DNA of 64,000 nt, taken from assembly GCF_900156475.1 (NCBI RefSeq), contig NZ_FTNR01000009.1:1-64000 (forward strand), given 5' to 3'. This DNA comes from Natronorubrum thiooxidans. GTDB lineage: Archaea > Halobacteriota > Halobacteria > Halobacteriales > Natrialbaceae. The notes under the pieces were generated by a model. That model did not search any database, was not told where the DNA came from, and saw only the letters and a list, made by a program, of their open reading frames with translations. Each line of letters opens with the position of its first letter. Positions within the stretch are counted from its first letter, which is position 1. Below are positions 35,179 through 42,704 of this stretch, one piece after another. The translations under genes and the position numbers were made by a program.

Positions 35179-35607
35179 TTACTTCAGTCGCTCTTGGAGA
35201 AACGACGGGTGGGCCGCAGTGACGCCGTCGATCTCGAGGAGTTCGTCGGAGATGATCTCGCCCAGTTCGTCGCCGTCTTTGGCACGAACCTCGGCCATCA
35301 GCATGTGATCACCGCTGGAACTGTACAGCGCCTCGACCTCGTCGAGTTGCTTGAGTGCTTTCGTCGCCTCGACGTAGCGTTCGCTCGCGACGTCGAAACC
35401 GACCAGCGCGATGGTCTTGCTCGAGAGCTTCTTCGGGTCGATGTCGGCCGAGTAGCCGACGATGACGCCCTCCTCTTCGAGTTGGTTGATATACTTTCGA
35501 ACTGTCGGCTTTGAGACGTCCGCCCGGTCGGCGATCTCGGCGTAAGACGCCTGGGCATCCTCCTCGAGAACATCGAGGATGCGATCTTCTGTCGCCTGTG
35601 TACTCAT
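35179..35607 (-). CDS. lrpA: Lrp/AsnC family transcriptional regulator
   Basis: A 142-residue Lrp-type regulator. It has an N-terminal winged helix (RILDVLEEDAQASYAEIADRADVSKPTVRKYINQLEEEGVIVGYSADIDPKKL) and a C-terminal RAM/ligand-binding domain (TIALVGFDVASERYVEATKALKQLDEVEALYSSSGDHMLMAEVRAKDGDELGEIISDELLEIDGV). Haloarchaeal LrpA1-like proteins respond to amino acids and often control their own gene. A palindrome directly upstream of its TATA element fits autoregulation. Start 35607 is supported by that promoter spacing. Confidence 0.92.
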   Translation of the reverse strand: MSTQATEDRILDVLEEDAQASYAEIADRADVSKPTVRKYINQLEEEGVIVGYSADIDPKKLSSKTIALVGFDVASERYVEATKALKQLDEVEALYSSSGDHMLMAEVRAKDGDELGEIISDELLEIDGVTAAHPSFLQERLK

Positions 35608-35630
35608 ACTACTCTCTTTTGCTCCGACGG

Positions 35631-35637
35631 AAAAATA
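35631..35637 (-). promoter_or_regulatory. TATA element of the Lrp gene
   Basis: TATTTTT on the minus strand at -30 to -24 from the ATG at 35607, indicating leaderless transcription. Confidence 0.6.
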
Positions 35638-35639
35638 TC

Positions 35640-35654
35640 TTTTGTATACGAAAA
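35640..35654. promoter_or_regulatory. Palindrome upstream of the Lrp promoter, candidate operator
   Basis: TTTTGTATACGAAAA is a GTATAC palindrome flanked by T4 and A4 with one extra G. It lies 33-47 nt before the Lrp start, just upstream of the TATA box, and between divergent genes. It is a plausible site for Lrp itself. Confidence 0.4.
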
Positions 35655-35777
35655 CGGTTGGTCTTCCGACGGAAGCGGCGGAAAACGCCGGTTTCATCGG
35701 GTCAGCGCGGCCGACTGCGACGCGACCACGGGACCGTCGGACTTATTCGCCTCCTGGTCCCAGTGTCGGCGAACGAC

Positions 35778-36104
35778 ATGGTCGACGCGAACATCATCAG
35801 CGGGACCGTCTGGCTGCTTTGTGGCCTCGCAATCTTGTATCTCGGCTATCTGATCGCCATCCGTGGGCGAGCCGATCTCCACGCCAACTACGACGAATCG
35901 GTCGATCCCGAGTACGTCTCGCGATGGGCCGGCGGCACGGCGATACTCATGGGCATACTCGTCATCGCCTATGCAATTCGAGAGTTTGTCTACGGCTTCC
36001 AGCCCTACGCGCTCGGTGGATTGCTCGTCTCCCTGCTTGTCTTGAGCTACGTGACGAAGCTGTTCGCTCGCGGTGTCGGCTACCGCGGCGACTACGATGG
36101 GTGA
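35778..36104 (+). CDS. Small DUF3784-like membrane protein
   Basis: A 108-residue protein with three hydrophobic segments: IISGTVWLLCGLAILYLGYLIAI, GGTAILMGILVIAYAIREFVYGF and ALGGLLVSLLVLSYVTKLFAR. Between the first two is RGRADLHANYDESVDPEYVSRWAG, the short polar loop with a conserved Y-D pattern of DUF3784-like proteins. Function unknown. ATG 35778 was chosen because the long upstream frame overlaps the lrp control region and looks non-coding. The gene ends only three bases before copy 1 of the palindromic repeat. Confidence 0.65.
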   Translation: MVDANIISGTVWLLCGLAILYLGYLIAIRGRADLHANYDESVDPEYVSRWAGGTAILMGILVIAYAIREFVYGFQPYALGGLLVSLLVLSYVTKLFARGVGYRGDYDG

Positions 36105-36107
36105 CTC

Positions 36108-36188
36108 ATACGGGCTGCTGTACCGGTTTACCGCCGATTACCAGAGACGGGTCGGTGATCGGCGGTAATTGACTACAGCAGTCCGTAT
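36108..36188. repeat. Palindromic intergenic repeat, copy 1
   Basis: An 81-bp nested inverted repeat. The outer arms are 36108-36122 (ATACGGGCTGCTGTA) and 36174-36188 (TACAGCAGTCCGTAT, one mismatch). The inner perfect arms are 36128-36138 (TTACCGCCGAT) and 36158-36168, around a 19-nt loop. A copy with about 94 percent identity lies at 42559-42640. It could form a long cruciform or RNA hairpin. It resembles miniature mobile elements (MITE-like) of haloarchaea; the family is not identified. Confidence 0.85.
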
Positions 36189-36261
36189 CACCCCGGGACG
36201 CGATCGACCTGTCGGCACCGAGCCGATGACATAATAGGGCTTGACTGTGATCTTTTCTGTC

Positions 36262-37431
36262 ATGCGTGTTCCCGCTGCCGATCACACCCCGATCCGCATC
36301 GCCGCCGCGCTGTTTCTCACCGTGGTGCTCGCTGGCTGTGTCGCCGTTCCGGATGCCGGTCCCTCACAGGCCCACCTCGAGGACCAACTCGCCGACACCG
36401 AGCCACCGGACGAGTTCGCCGCAACCGTCGACGTTCGCGAGACGGTCGACGGCGAGACAACTCAGCACACCGAAGCCGTCTGGTTACGTGCCGACGGTAC
36501 TAGCCGGATCGAAACCGCCGACAACGGCAGCGAGCTCGTCATCGTCAGCGACGGCAGCGACCGGTACATTCACGACCTCGAGCGCGACACCATCCGCAGC
36601 TACGAACGCGATCCGGATGCGAGATCGTTGCTCGAGGGGCTCTCCGCCCAGCCCGAGCGATACCTCGACGCCTACGACGTGACCGGCCTCGAGGAGACAC
36701 AGGTCAACGGTCGGGACGTCTACCACGTCGAATTCGAACCGCCGGCAAACGAGACGATCGAGCGCTCGGTTGGCGTCCGGGTCGGCCAGACGGAGTACGT
36801 CTTTCCGCTCGAGACGAGCGAGACTGGCCCCTACGAACGAAGCGCCGACCGAGTCGAACTCTGGCTCGATCGAGAAACCTTATTTCCTGTCAAACACACC
36901 ATCGCGGGCGACGACATCGAACTGACGACGACCTACCGCAACCTCTCGATCGACGGGGGACTCGATGACGACCTGTTCGAGCCACCGACCGTCGCCGAAG
37001 ACAGCGACGCCGACGAGACTGAGTTCGTCTTCCCAACAATCGACCAGTACGACACGATCGCCGACGCCGAGGCGGCAGCGCCGTTCGCGGTCGCCGAGCC
37101 GTCAGCCGACGCGCTGCCGGATGCCGTCGCCTTCGACGGCGCAAGCAGCTACGAGTTCCATGACGAGGACCGCAGACAGGTGTCGCTCTTTTACCGCAAC
37201 GGCGGTGGCGAGTCAGTGACGGTCACCACGAGCGACGGCCCTCGAGCGTTCGCGACCGACGGCGACTCGGTCAGCGTCGGTGAGGCGACGGGCACGCTCG
37301 AGACCACCGAGCAGGGGACAGAACTGCAGTGGTCGTGTGACGGGCTGTACTACTCGGTGTTCGTCAGCGACGAGTACGGCGACGCAGAACTCGCGCTCGT
37401 GGTTAGCGAGTCGCTGGGCCTCGAGTGTTGA
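36262..37431 (+). CDS. LolA-like haloarchaeal lipoprotein
   Basis: A 389-residue lipoprotein. The signal (RIAAALFLTVVLAGC) ends in a lipobox Cys at residue 26; it lacks RR, so Sec export is likely. The mature N-terminal domain (about 45-245) resembles the LolA/LppX/RseB-type half-barrel: FAATVDVRETVDGETTQHTEAVWLRADGTSRIE, DLERDTIRSYERD, VNGRDVYHVEF and a RVELWLDRETLFPVKHTI edge. A second domain (about 270-389) is DUF4367-like with a Cys pair near the end (LQWSCDGLYYSV ... LGLEC). It is a paralogue of the lipoprotein at 52356-53501. Lipid or hydrophobic ligand binding is inferred from the fold only. Confidence 0.72.
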   Translation: MRVPAADHTPIRIAAALFLTVVLAGCVAVPDAGPSQAHLEDQLADTEPPDEFAATVDVRETVDGETTQHTEAVWLRADGTSRIETADNGSELVIVSDGSDRYIHDLERDTIRSYERDPDARSLLEGLSAQPERYLDAYDVTGLEETQVNGRDVYHVEFEPPANETIERSVGVRVGQTEYVFPLETSETGPYERSADRVELWLDRETLFPVKHTIAGDDIELTTTYRNLSIDGGLDDDLFEPPTVAEDSDADETEFVFPTIDQYDTIADAEAAAPFAVAEPSADALPDAVAFDGASSYEFHDEDRRQVSLFYRNGGGESVTVTTSDGPRAFATDGDSVSVGEATGTLETTEQGTELQWSCDGLYYSVFVSDEYGDAELALVVSESLGLEC

Positions 37432-37700
37432 GTGTTTTCGATTGCTGTGCGGTCGGGACGCAAACAGTACTTTCGCTCCACTCGCTACAGATGCGGACTG
37501 GCCGCCGAATATGCGACCTGTTGTGAGAGACGTTTCGAGACGTGTGTGAGATACATAGCGCGTATCGTTCACCGGCTACGCTTCTTTCAGTCCGTGCAAA
37601 TTCGGCGGTAGATGACGCTATCTGACTGCTCCCCATAGTGAGACACGGGTGAGCTGACGCATGCCCGAAATTGGACCTGTCTGGATGCAGCCCTGCCTTG

Positions 37701-37820
37701 GTGAACTACTGCACGGTCTACGCGCTCGATCGGCCCGGTCGCGGTGCGAGCGGCGACGCCGACGGGTACAGCCTGGAGACCGTCTTCGAGCTCAATGAAA
37801 ACGTGAAGCCAGCCAAGTAG
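37701..37820 (+). pseudogene. Remnant of an alpha/beta-hydrolase gene
   Basis: A short frame in the 405-bp gap 37432-37836 reads ALVNYCTVYALDRPGRGASG followed by DADGYSLETVF and then a stop at 37818. The VYALDRxGRGASGDADGY stretch is the strand/loop of a haloarchaeal alpha/beta hydrolase between the oxyanion region and the nucleophile. No start, oxyanion HG motif or catalytic Ser is present, so this is a fragment left by deletion, perhaps when the adjoining monooxygenase gene arrived. The remaining part of the gap (37432-37700) shows nothing I recognise. Confidence 0.55.
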
Positions 37821-37836
37821 ATAAGTACTGAATCAG

Positions 37837-39270
37837 ATGACATTAACAACTGTACCACAGTACGACAGTGAACAGATCGCCGACAGAGAGGGGCATGCGG
37901 TAGTGGTCGGCGCAGGCATAGCCGGTCTGCTGGCTGGCCGTATCCTTGCAGATGCATTTGATGAGGTCACGGTGCTTGATCGTGATCCGCTGCCCGATGA
38001 ACCAGTTGCACGTCCCGGTGTCCCCCAAGCCCGCCAAATCCATATTCTGTGGGAGGCCGGACGGGCGACGCTGGAAGAACTTTTCCCGGGCTACAGCGAA
38101 GCGTTGCGTAGCGCTGGCGGGGTGGTAATCGATGGTCAGCGGGACTTCTACATGTACAGCCAAGGCGGTTTCCTTGCCGCCGGATCGGAGCCGTTTCAAC
38201 TTTACGCAGCGACGCGGCCGCTGTACGAGCAGTTGCTCCGAGGACGTGTCTCCGAACTTGACGGCGTCAAGCTACGGGGGAACTGTCCATTTCTTGAGTA
38301 TCTCGCTGACGACGGAGTGACCAGCGTGAACGGTGTGATGATCCGAGACGATGGCGCTGAGCAGGAACTCGCCGCCGATCTGGTCGTTGATGCCACGGGC
38401 CGAACGAGTCGGACGCCGAACTGGCTAGCGAAACACGGTTACACGCCGCCTGCAACCGAGGCGGTACACGTCGACTTAGCCTACAGCGCCAGCCTTATTG
38501 AGCGACCTGCTGACGACCACCGAATGATCGGTGTGCTGGCCGAGGCACCGCGTACCCGTGGTGGGGCAGTGTTACCCGTTGAAGACAATCGTTGGCTGGT
38601 GAACTTACACGGGATCCACGGTGATCATCCACCGACAGATGTCGAGGAATCCAACGACTTCGCAGCGAGTCTGCCCACCCCAATCGTGAAAGACCTCCTC
38701 GAGGAGCGCCCCAGGGTGTCCACGGAGATCCCTTTCTATCCATTCCCGTCGAACCGGCGATACCGGTACGAAGAACTCGACCGCTTCCCGGATGGTCTGG
38801 TCGTCATGGGTGATGCGATCGCCAATTTCAATCCGATCTACGGACAGGGCATGTCTGTGGCTGCGCTCGAGGCGCTGATGCTTCACCACACGCTTGCGAC
38901 GGACGATCGGAAACAGTTCGGACGTCGCTTTTTCGATCGTGCCACAGAGGTCGTCGAGCCCGCGTGGATGCTAGCGACTGGAGCGGATTTCAGCTTCCCA
39001 CAGACAAAAGGCGACAAACCTCGAGGAACTGCCTTCTTTAACTGGTATCTGGGCCGACTGTTCCGAAAGGCACATACAGACAGCGTCTTGACTGACGCCT
39101 TCACTCGCGTCCTCTCGATGCAGCAGCCTCCTACCTCGCTGTTACATCCCAGTGTACTATGGCGCGTGCTACGGCCGGGCCAGAAAGACACGCAATCGTC
39201 GCTACGTGAGTCGCCCCACAGTCACGTACCGAGTCACGTCGAAGACGACGAGACGAGTCCATTCCCATGA
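37837..39270 (+). CDS. FAD-dependent monooxygenase/oxidoreductase, atypical composition
   Basis: A 477-residue flavoprotein. The dinucleotide-binding motif is HAVVVGAGIAGLLAGRILADAF (about 20-41), followed by VTVLDRDPLPDEP. Later come VVDATGRTSRTPNWL and the FAD-binding GDAIANFNPIYGQGMSVAALEA, where G-D-A-x6-PxxGQG is diagnostic of the aromatic hydroxylase/squalene epoxidase/geranylgeranyl reductase superfamily. The substrate is unknown. Codon choice is visibly less G/C-biased than in neighbours (for example TTA, CTT, GTA and ACA codons), the flanks contain a gene remnant and palindromic repeats, and similar proteins occur in actinobacteria, so acquisition by transfer is likely. Confidence 0.8.
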   Translation: MTLTTVPQYDSEQIADREGHAVVVGAGIAGLLAGRILADAFDEVTVLDRDPLPDEPVARPGVPQARQIHILWEAGRATLEELFPGYSEALRSAGGVVIDGQRDFYMYSQGGFLAAGSEPFQLYAATRPLYEQLLRGRVSELDGVKLRGNCPFLEYLADDGVTSVNGVMIRDDGAEQELAADLVVDATGRTSRTPNWLAKHGYTPPATEAVHVDLAYSASLIERPADDHRMIGVLAEAPRTRGGAVLPVEDNRWLVNLHGIHGDHPPTDVEESNDFAASLPTPIVKDLLEERPRVSTEIPFYPFPSNRRYRYEELDRFPDGLVVMGDAIANFNPIYGQGMSVAALEALMLHHTLATDDRKQFGRRFFDRATEVVEPAWMLATGADFSFPQTKGDKPRGTAFFNWYLGRLFRKAHTDSVLTDAFTRVLSMQQPPTSLLHPSVLWRVLRPGQKDTQSSLRESPHSHVPSHVEDDETSPFP

Positions 39271-39499
39271 GATGGAACCAGCATTGACGCGACTGATGGC
39301 CCTTGAATTCAGTCGAGATGCCAGGTCGTGTTTTGGTCCCCAGTTCCTTTCGGAGAAGTGAACCTTACTCGATAAATCTCTGATGTAACGAGTAGCTTCC
39401 GTTCAGATAACTCTCTGGCGCAGTTGTGACTCCGTCCTCGCTCGAGACGACCACACTCACATAAAAGATAAAATCGTCCAGCGAGACGACCGCCGACGC

Positions 39500-40435
39500 T
39501 TACTTGTGACGGTCGAGCAGGTCGTAGCTGCGCTCCCACTCGGCGTCGTCGTCGAAGTAGCGCTCGACGAGCGGTTCGTCGGGCAGTTCGCCGACGGCCG
39601 ATTTCTCCTCCTGATAGGATGGCCGGTCCTCGTCGACGTAGTACCGGCCGGTGAGGACGGTGCCCTCGTTGAGGACGTCCTCGGTCTCGTGCATCATCTC
39701 GGCGGCCTCGCGACGATCCGTAATGTCGAAGTCGTAGTCGTCGGACTCCTGGACGTCGATATAGGGGACGTACTGGCGTGCGTCCTTGTTCCAGGTCGGA
39801 CACTGCGTCAGGAAATCAACGTGGGCGAAGCCGTCGTGTTCGATGGCTTCTTTGATGATTTCTTTGGCCTGGTTGGGGTTGACCGCGGCGGTACGGGCGA
39901 CGTAGCTCGCACCGGCGTTCAGCGACATCGACAGTGGACGCAGCGGCGTCTTCGCGCTGCCGGATGGCTGGGTCTTCGACTTGTGACCTTTCGGGCTCGT
40001 CGGCGAGGTCTGGCCCTTCGTCAGGCCGAAGATCTCGTTGTTGAACACGATGTAGGTCATGTCGTGGTTCTCACGGGCCGTGTGGATCCAGTGGTTGCCG
40101 CCGATGCCGTACCCGTCACCGTCACCGCCGGCGGCGATGACCTCGAGTTCGGGGTTGGCGAGTTTGGCGGCACGGGCCACGGGCAGCGAACGGCCGTGGA
40201 TGGTGTGGAACCCGTAGGTGTCGAGATAGCTGCTCAGCTTGCCCGAACAGCCGATCCCAGTGACCGTCAGCACTTCCTCGGGTGTCTTGCCGACTTCCGG
40301 GAGGGCCTGCTTCAGCGACTTCAGGACGCCGAAGTCACCACAGCCCGGACACCAGGTCGGCTGCGGTTCGACACCGGGGGTAAACTCGTCCCGGTCGATC
40401 TCTCGCTCCTCTCCGATCGCGTTGAATGCACTCAT
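39500..40435 (-). CDS. korB: 2-oxoacid:ferredoxin oxidoreductase, beta subunit
   Basis: A 311-residue thiamine-diphosphate subunit of the haloarchaeal 2-oxoacid:ferredoxin oxidoreductase, which decarboxylates pyruvate or 2-oxoglutarate and passes electrons to ferredoxin. Cys29 and Cys32 (WCPGCGD), Cys63 (GIGCSGK) and Cys212 (TQCPTW) are positioned to bind the single 4Fe-4S cluster. The ThDP motif is AAGGDGDGYGIGGNHWIHT. The C-terminus has an extended acidic region. It begins two nucleotides after the korA stop. Substrate choice (2-oxoglutarate rather than pyruvate) is based on general similarity only. Confidence 0.9.
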   Translation of the reverse strand: MSAFNAIGEEREIDRDEFTPGVEPQPTWCPGCGDFGVLKSLKQALPEVGKTPEEVLTVTGIGCSGKLSSYLDTYGFHTIHGRSLPVARAAKLANPELEVIAAGGDGDGYGIGGNHWIHTARENHDMTYIVFNNEIFGLTKGQTSPTSPKGHKSKTQPSGSAKTPLRPLSMSLNAGASYVARTAAVNPNQAKEIIKEAIEHDGFAHVDFLTQCPTWNKDARQYVPYIDVQESDDYDFDITDRREAAEMMHETEDVLNEGTVLTGRYYVDEDRPSYQEEKSAVGELPDEPLVERYFDDDAEWERSYDLLDRHK

Positions 40436-40437
40436 GG

Positions 40438-42342
40438 TTAGTCACCTGCTGCGGGTTCGATTCGGACCTGTGCGGTCGGTTCACGGTCTTCCTCGGCGAC
40501 GTTGACCTCGTAGCCCTCGACGACCTCTGCTGGTTCGAATGGGTTTCCGTTGTACTTGAGCAGGCTCGTCAGTTTCTCGCCGAAGCGACCGAGTTCCTTC
40601 TGGATGAGCCCGCGGAACTGGCCGGTCCCGTTCATCTCGACGACCATCGCCTCGTCGACGCTCTCTAAGAACTCGGTCATCTCGGTCTCGGGGAACGGCA
40701 TCATATCGGAGACGCTGATTCCTTTGACCGAGTGGCCGGCCTCGTTCAGGCGGGAAACGGCTTCCACGACGGCGCCCTGGCTCGAGCCCCACGTGATGAC
40801 TCCGTAATCGGCCGTCTCGTCGCCGAAGTAGGTCTGGTTCGAGGGGTGGTCCTCGTCGAGTTCCTCGCGGATGGAGTCGAGTTTCTCCAGTCGGCGAGTC
40901 ATCTGGAAGACGCGGTTGTCCGAGTCCTCTTCGATGTGACCAACGGGGCTGTGTTCGTTCCCGGTTGCGAGGTAGCGCCCGCCTTTCTGGCCGGGCAGCG
41001 AGCGTTTGCTAACGTTGCGTTCGTTGTCGTCGTAGCCGAAGCGCTCGAACTTCCCGGAGGCGTCGTGTGCGGCCTCCTTGAGTTCTTCCTCGGTCAGCGT
41101 CGAGCCGAGTCCTGGCTCTGGCTCGCGGTCGAAGAACTCGACGTCGACGTTCGTGTTCTCGCCGGAGAGCTTCTGGTCGTAGATGATGATCGTCGGGATC
41201 TGGTACTCCCAGGCGATATCGAAGGCCAGTCGGGTCTGCTCGTAGGCTTCCTCGATCGTGCCCGGCGCGAAGACGACGCGCGAGGAGTCGCCCTGGCTCG
41301 TATAAAGCACGAACTCGAGGTCGCTCTGTTCGGGCTTGGTCGGCATCCCGGTCGACGGACCGGCACGCATCGACTCGACGAGGACCAGCGGCGTCTCGGT
41401 CATCTCGGCGAGGCCGAGCGGTTCGCTCATGAGCGCAAAGCCACCGCCGGAGGAGCCGGACATGGCTTTCACGCCGGCGTGGCTGGCACCGACGGCCAGT
41501 GCGGCCGCGGCGATTTCGTCTTCGACCTGCTCGGAGACGCCACCCATGTCGGGGAAGTTCTGGCTGAGGATCGTAAAGACGTCCGTCCACGGCGTCATCG
41601 GGTAGCCGGCGATGAACCGGCAGCCACCGTCGATCGCACCGTAGGCGATCGCGTTCGAGCCCGACAACAGCGCCTGCTCGGTCTCGTGGGTGCCTTCAGG
41701 TGCGCGAAGGTCGTGTTCGAACTCGTACTCCTCCCGAGTCGTCTCGTAGGCCTCGTGGAGGATCTCGAGGTTCGACTCGAGGATGTCCCCGCCCATCGCG
41801 TCGGACATCAGGTCCTCGATGTGCTCGAGGTCCATATCGAGCAGCGCCGCCGTGACACCGACACCGGCGGTGTTGCGCATGACTTCACGGCCGTGCTCTC
41901 TGGCGAGGCCGCGAAGGTCCATCGGGAAGACGTGCCAGTTGTTCTCCTCGGCACGTTCCTCGAGGTCGATCGCGTCGACGTCCTCCTCGCTGATGAGGCC
42001 CTCGTCGTAGACGATGATCCCGCCTTCTCGCAGCTCGTCTAAGTTCTCCGAGAGGGGCTTGATCTCTTCGTTGCCGTAGTAGGCGTCTTCCTGTGGGTTG
42101 CGGGCGAAGGAGTCGCCAAGCGAGAGCAGGAAGTTGTAGCCGTCCCCTCGTGACTGTACCTCGTGGTCTGCGGCCCGGATTTCGACGTACGTGTGGCCAC
42201 CGCGGATCCGAGACGGATAGTGGCGGTGGGTAAAGATGTCGAGCCCCGAGCGCATCAGCGCTTTTGCGAAGTTCTGGCTCGTCGAGTCGATTCCGTCTCC
42301 GGAACCGCCTGCGATTCGCCAGATGAGTTCGTCGTCGCTCAT
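40438..42342 (-). CDS. korA: 2-oxoacid:ferredoxin oxidoreductase, fused gamma-alpha subunit
   Basis: A 634-residue fusion typical of haloarchaea. Residues 1-200 are the gamma domain (WRIAGGSGDGIDSTSQNFAKALMRSGL and HRHYPSRIRGGHTYVEIR). The alpha domain begins at about 225 (LSGSNAIAYGAIDGGCRFIAGYPMTPWTD) and contains SSGGGFALMSEPLGLAEMTETPLVLVE, MPTKPEQSDLEFVLY, and the C-terminal WGSSQGAVVEAV ... DMMPFPETEMTEFL and VVEMNGTGQFRGLI. There is no ferredoxin-like delta subunit, as in other halobacterial enzymes. The pair is transcribed leftward; the promoter may be the AT-rich stretch at 42380-42440. Confidence 0.92.
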   Translation of the reverse strand: MSDDELIWRIAGGSGDGIDSTSQNFAKALMRSGLDIFTHRHYPSRIRGGHTYVEIRAADHEVQSRGDGYNFLLSLGDSFARNPQEDAYYGNEEIKPLSENLDELREGGIIVYDEGLISEEDVDAIDLEERAEENNWHVFPMDLRGLAREHGREVMRNTAGVGVTAALLDMDLEHIEDLMSDAMGGDILESNLEILHEAYETTREEYEFEHDLRAPEGTHETEQALLSGSNAIAYGAIDGGCRFIAGYPMTPWTDVFTILSQNFPDMGGVSEQVEDEIAAAALAVGASHAGVKAMSGSSGGGFALMSEPLGLAEMTETPLVLVESMRAGPSTGMPTKPEQSDLEFVLYTSQGDSSRVVFAPGTIEEAYEQTRLAFDIAWEYQIPTIIIYDQKLSGENTNVDVEFFDREPEPGLGSTLTEEELKEAAHDASGKFERFGYDDNERNVSKRSLPGQKGGRYLATGNEHSPVGHIEEDSDNRVFQMTRRLEKLDSIREELDEDHPSNQTYFGDETADYGVITWGSSQGAVVEAVSRLNEAGHSVKGISVSDMMPFPETEMTEFLESVDEAMVVEMNGTGQFRGLIQKELGRFGEKLTSLLKYNGNPFEPAEVVEGYEVNVAEEDREPTAQVRIEPAAGD

Positions 42343-42558
42343 AGGTAAATCAGTGGCCTGTGGGCCAACCGTACCGGAATTTTGCCCTACTCAACCTAAA
42401 GCCTTTGCTATACATTACCATATATCTATCGTGAAGAATGAACAATCATCCAGTACTCGGCACAGGCGCGCGAACCTTCTGGAAAGATCATCCAAAATTA
42501 CCTGTATTCGATAATCGTGCATCCAGTTCAAACTGGCCGCTTCGAGCAGTGTCCGTTC

Positions 42559-42640
42559 ATACGGTCTGCTGTACCGAGTTACCGCCGATTACCAGAGACG
42601 GGGTCGGTGATCGGCGGTAATTGATTACAGCAGTCCGTAT
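42559..42640. repeat. Palindromic intergenic repeat, copy 2
   Basis: An 82-bp copy of the element at 36108-36188, in the same orientation. The outer arms 42559-42573 and 42626-42640 match with one mismatch; the inner arms TTACCGCCGAT / ATCGGCGGTAA match perfectly. The copies differ at about five positions, one of them an inserted G in the loop. It lies in the 362-bp gap between the korA and E2-OsmC start codons (42343-42704), which otherwise holds only promoter-like AT-rich sequence. Confidence 0.85.
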
Positions 42641-42675
42641 CAGACCGTCTCACAATCACGGAGCCACCGGTACGC

Positions 42676-42681
42676 TTTATG
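42676..42681 (+). promoter_or_regulatory. TATA element of the E2-OsmC gene
   Basis: TTTATG at -29 to -24 from the ATG at 42705, consistent with leaderless transcription. Confidence 0.55.
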
Positions 42682-42704
42682 TGGTTGTTATGCTATGAGA
42701 TGCC

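Noticed and set aside
37661-37795. A second short ORF (MPEIGPVWMQP...) overlapping the hydrolase remnant
   Set aside because: Arg-rich product in a frame different from the one that resembles alpha/beta hydrolases.
42438-42620. A 60-codon ORF in the korA/E2 gap
   Set aside because: Most of it is one arm of the palindromic repeat; the same peptide end (LPPITRDG) recurs at copy 1, so it follows from the repeat and not from coding selection.
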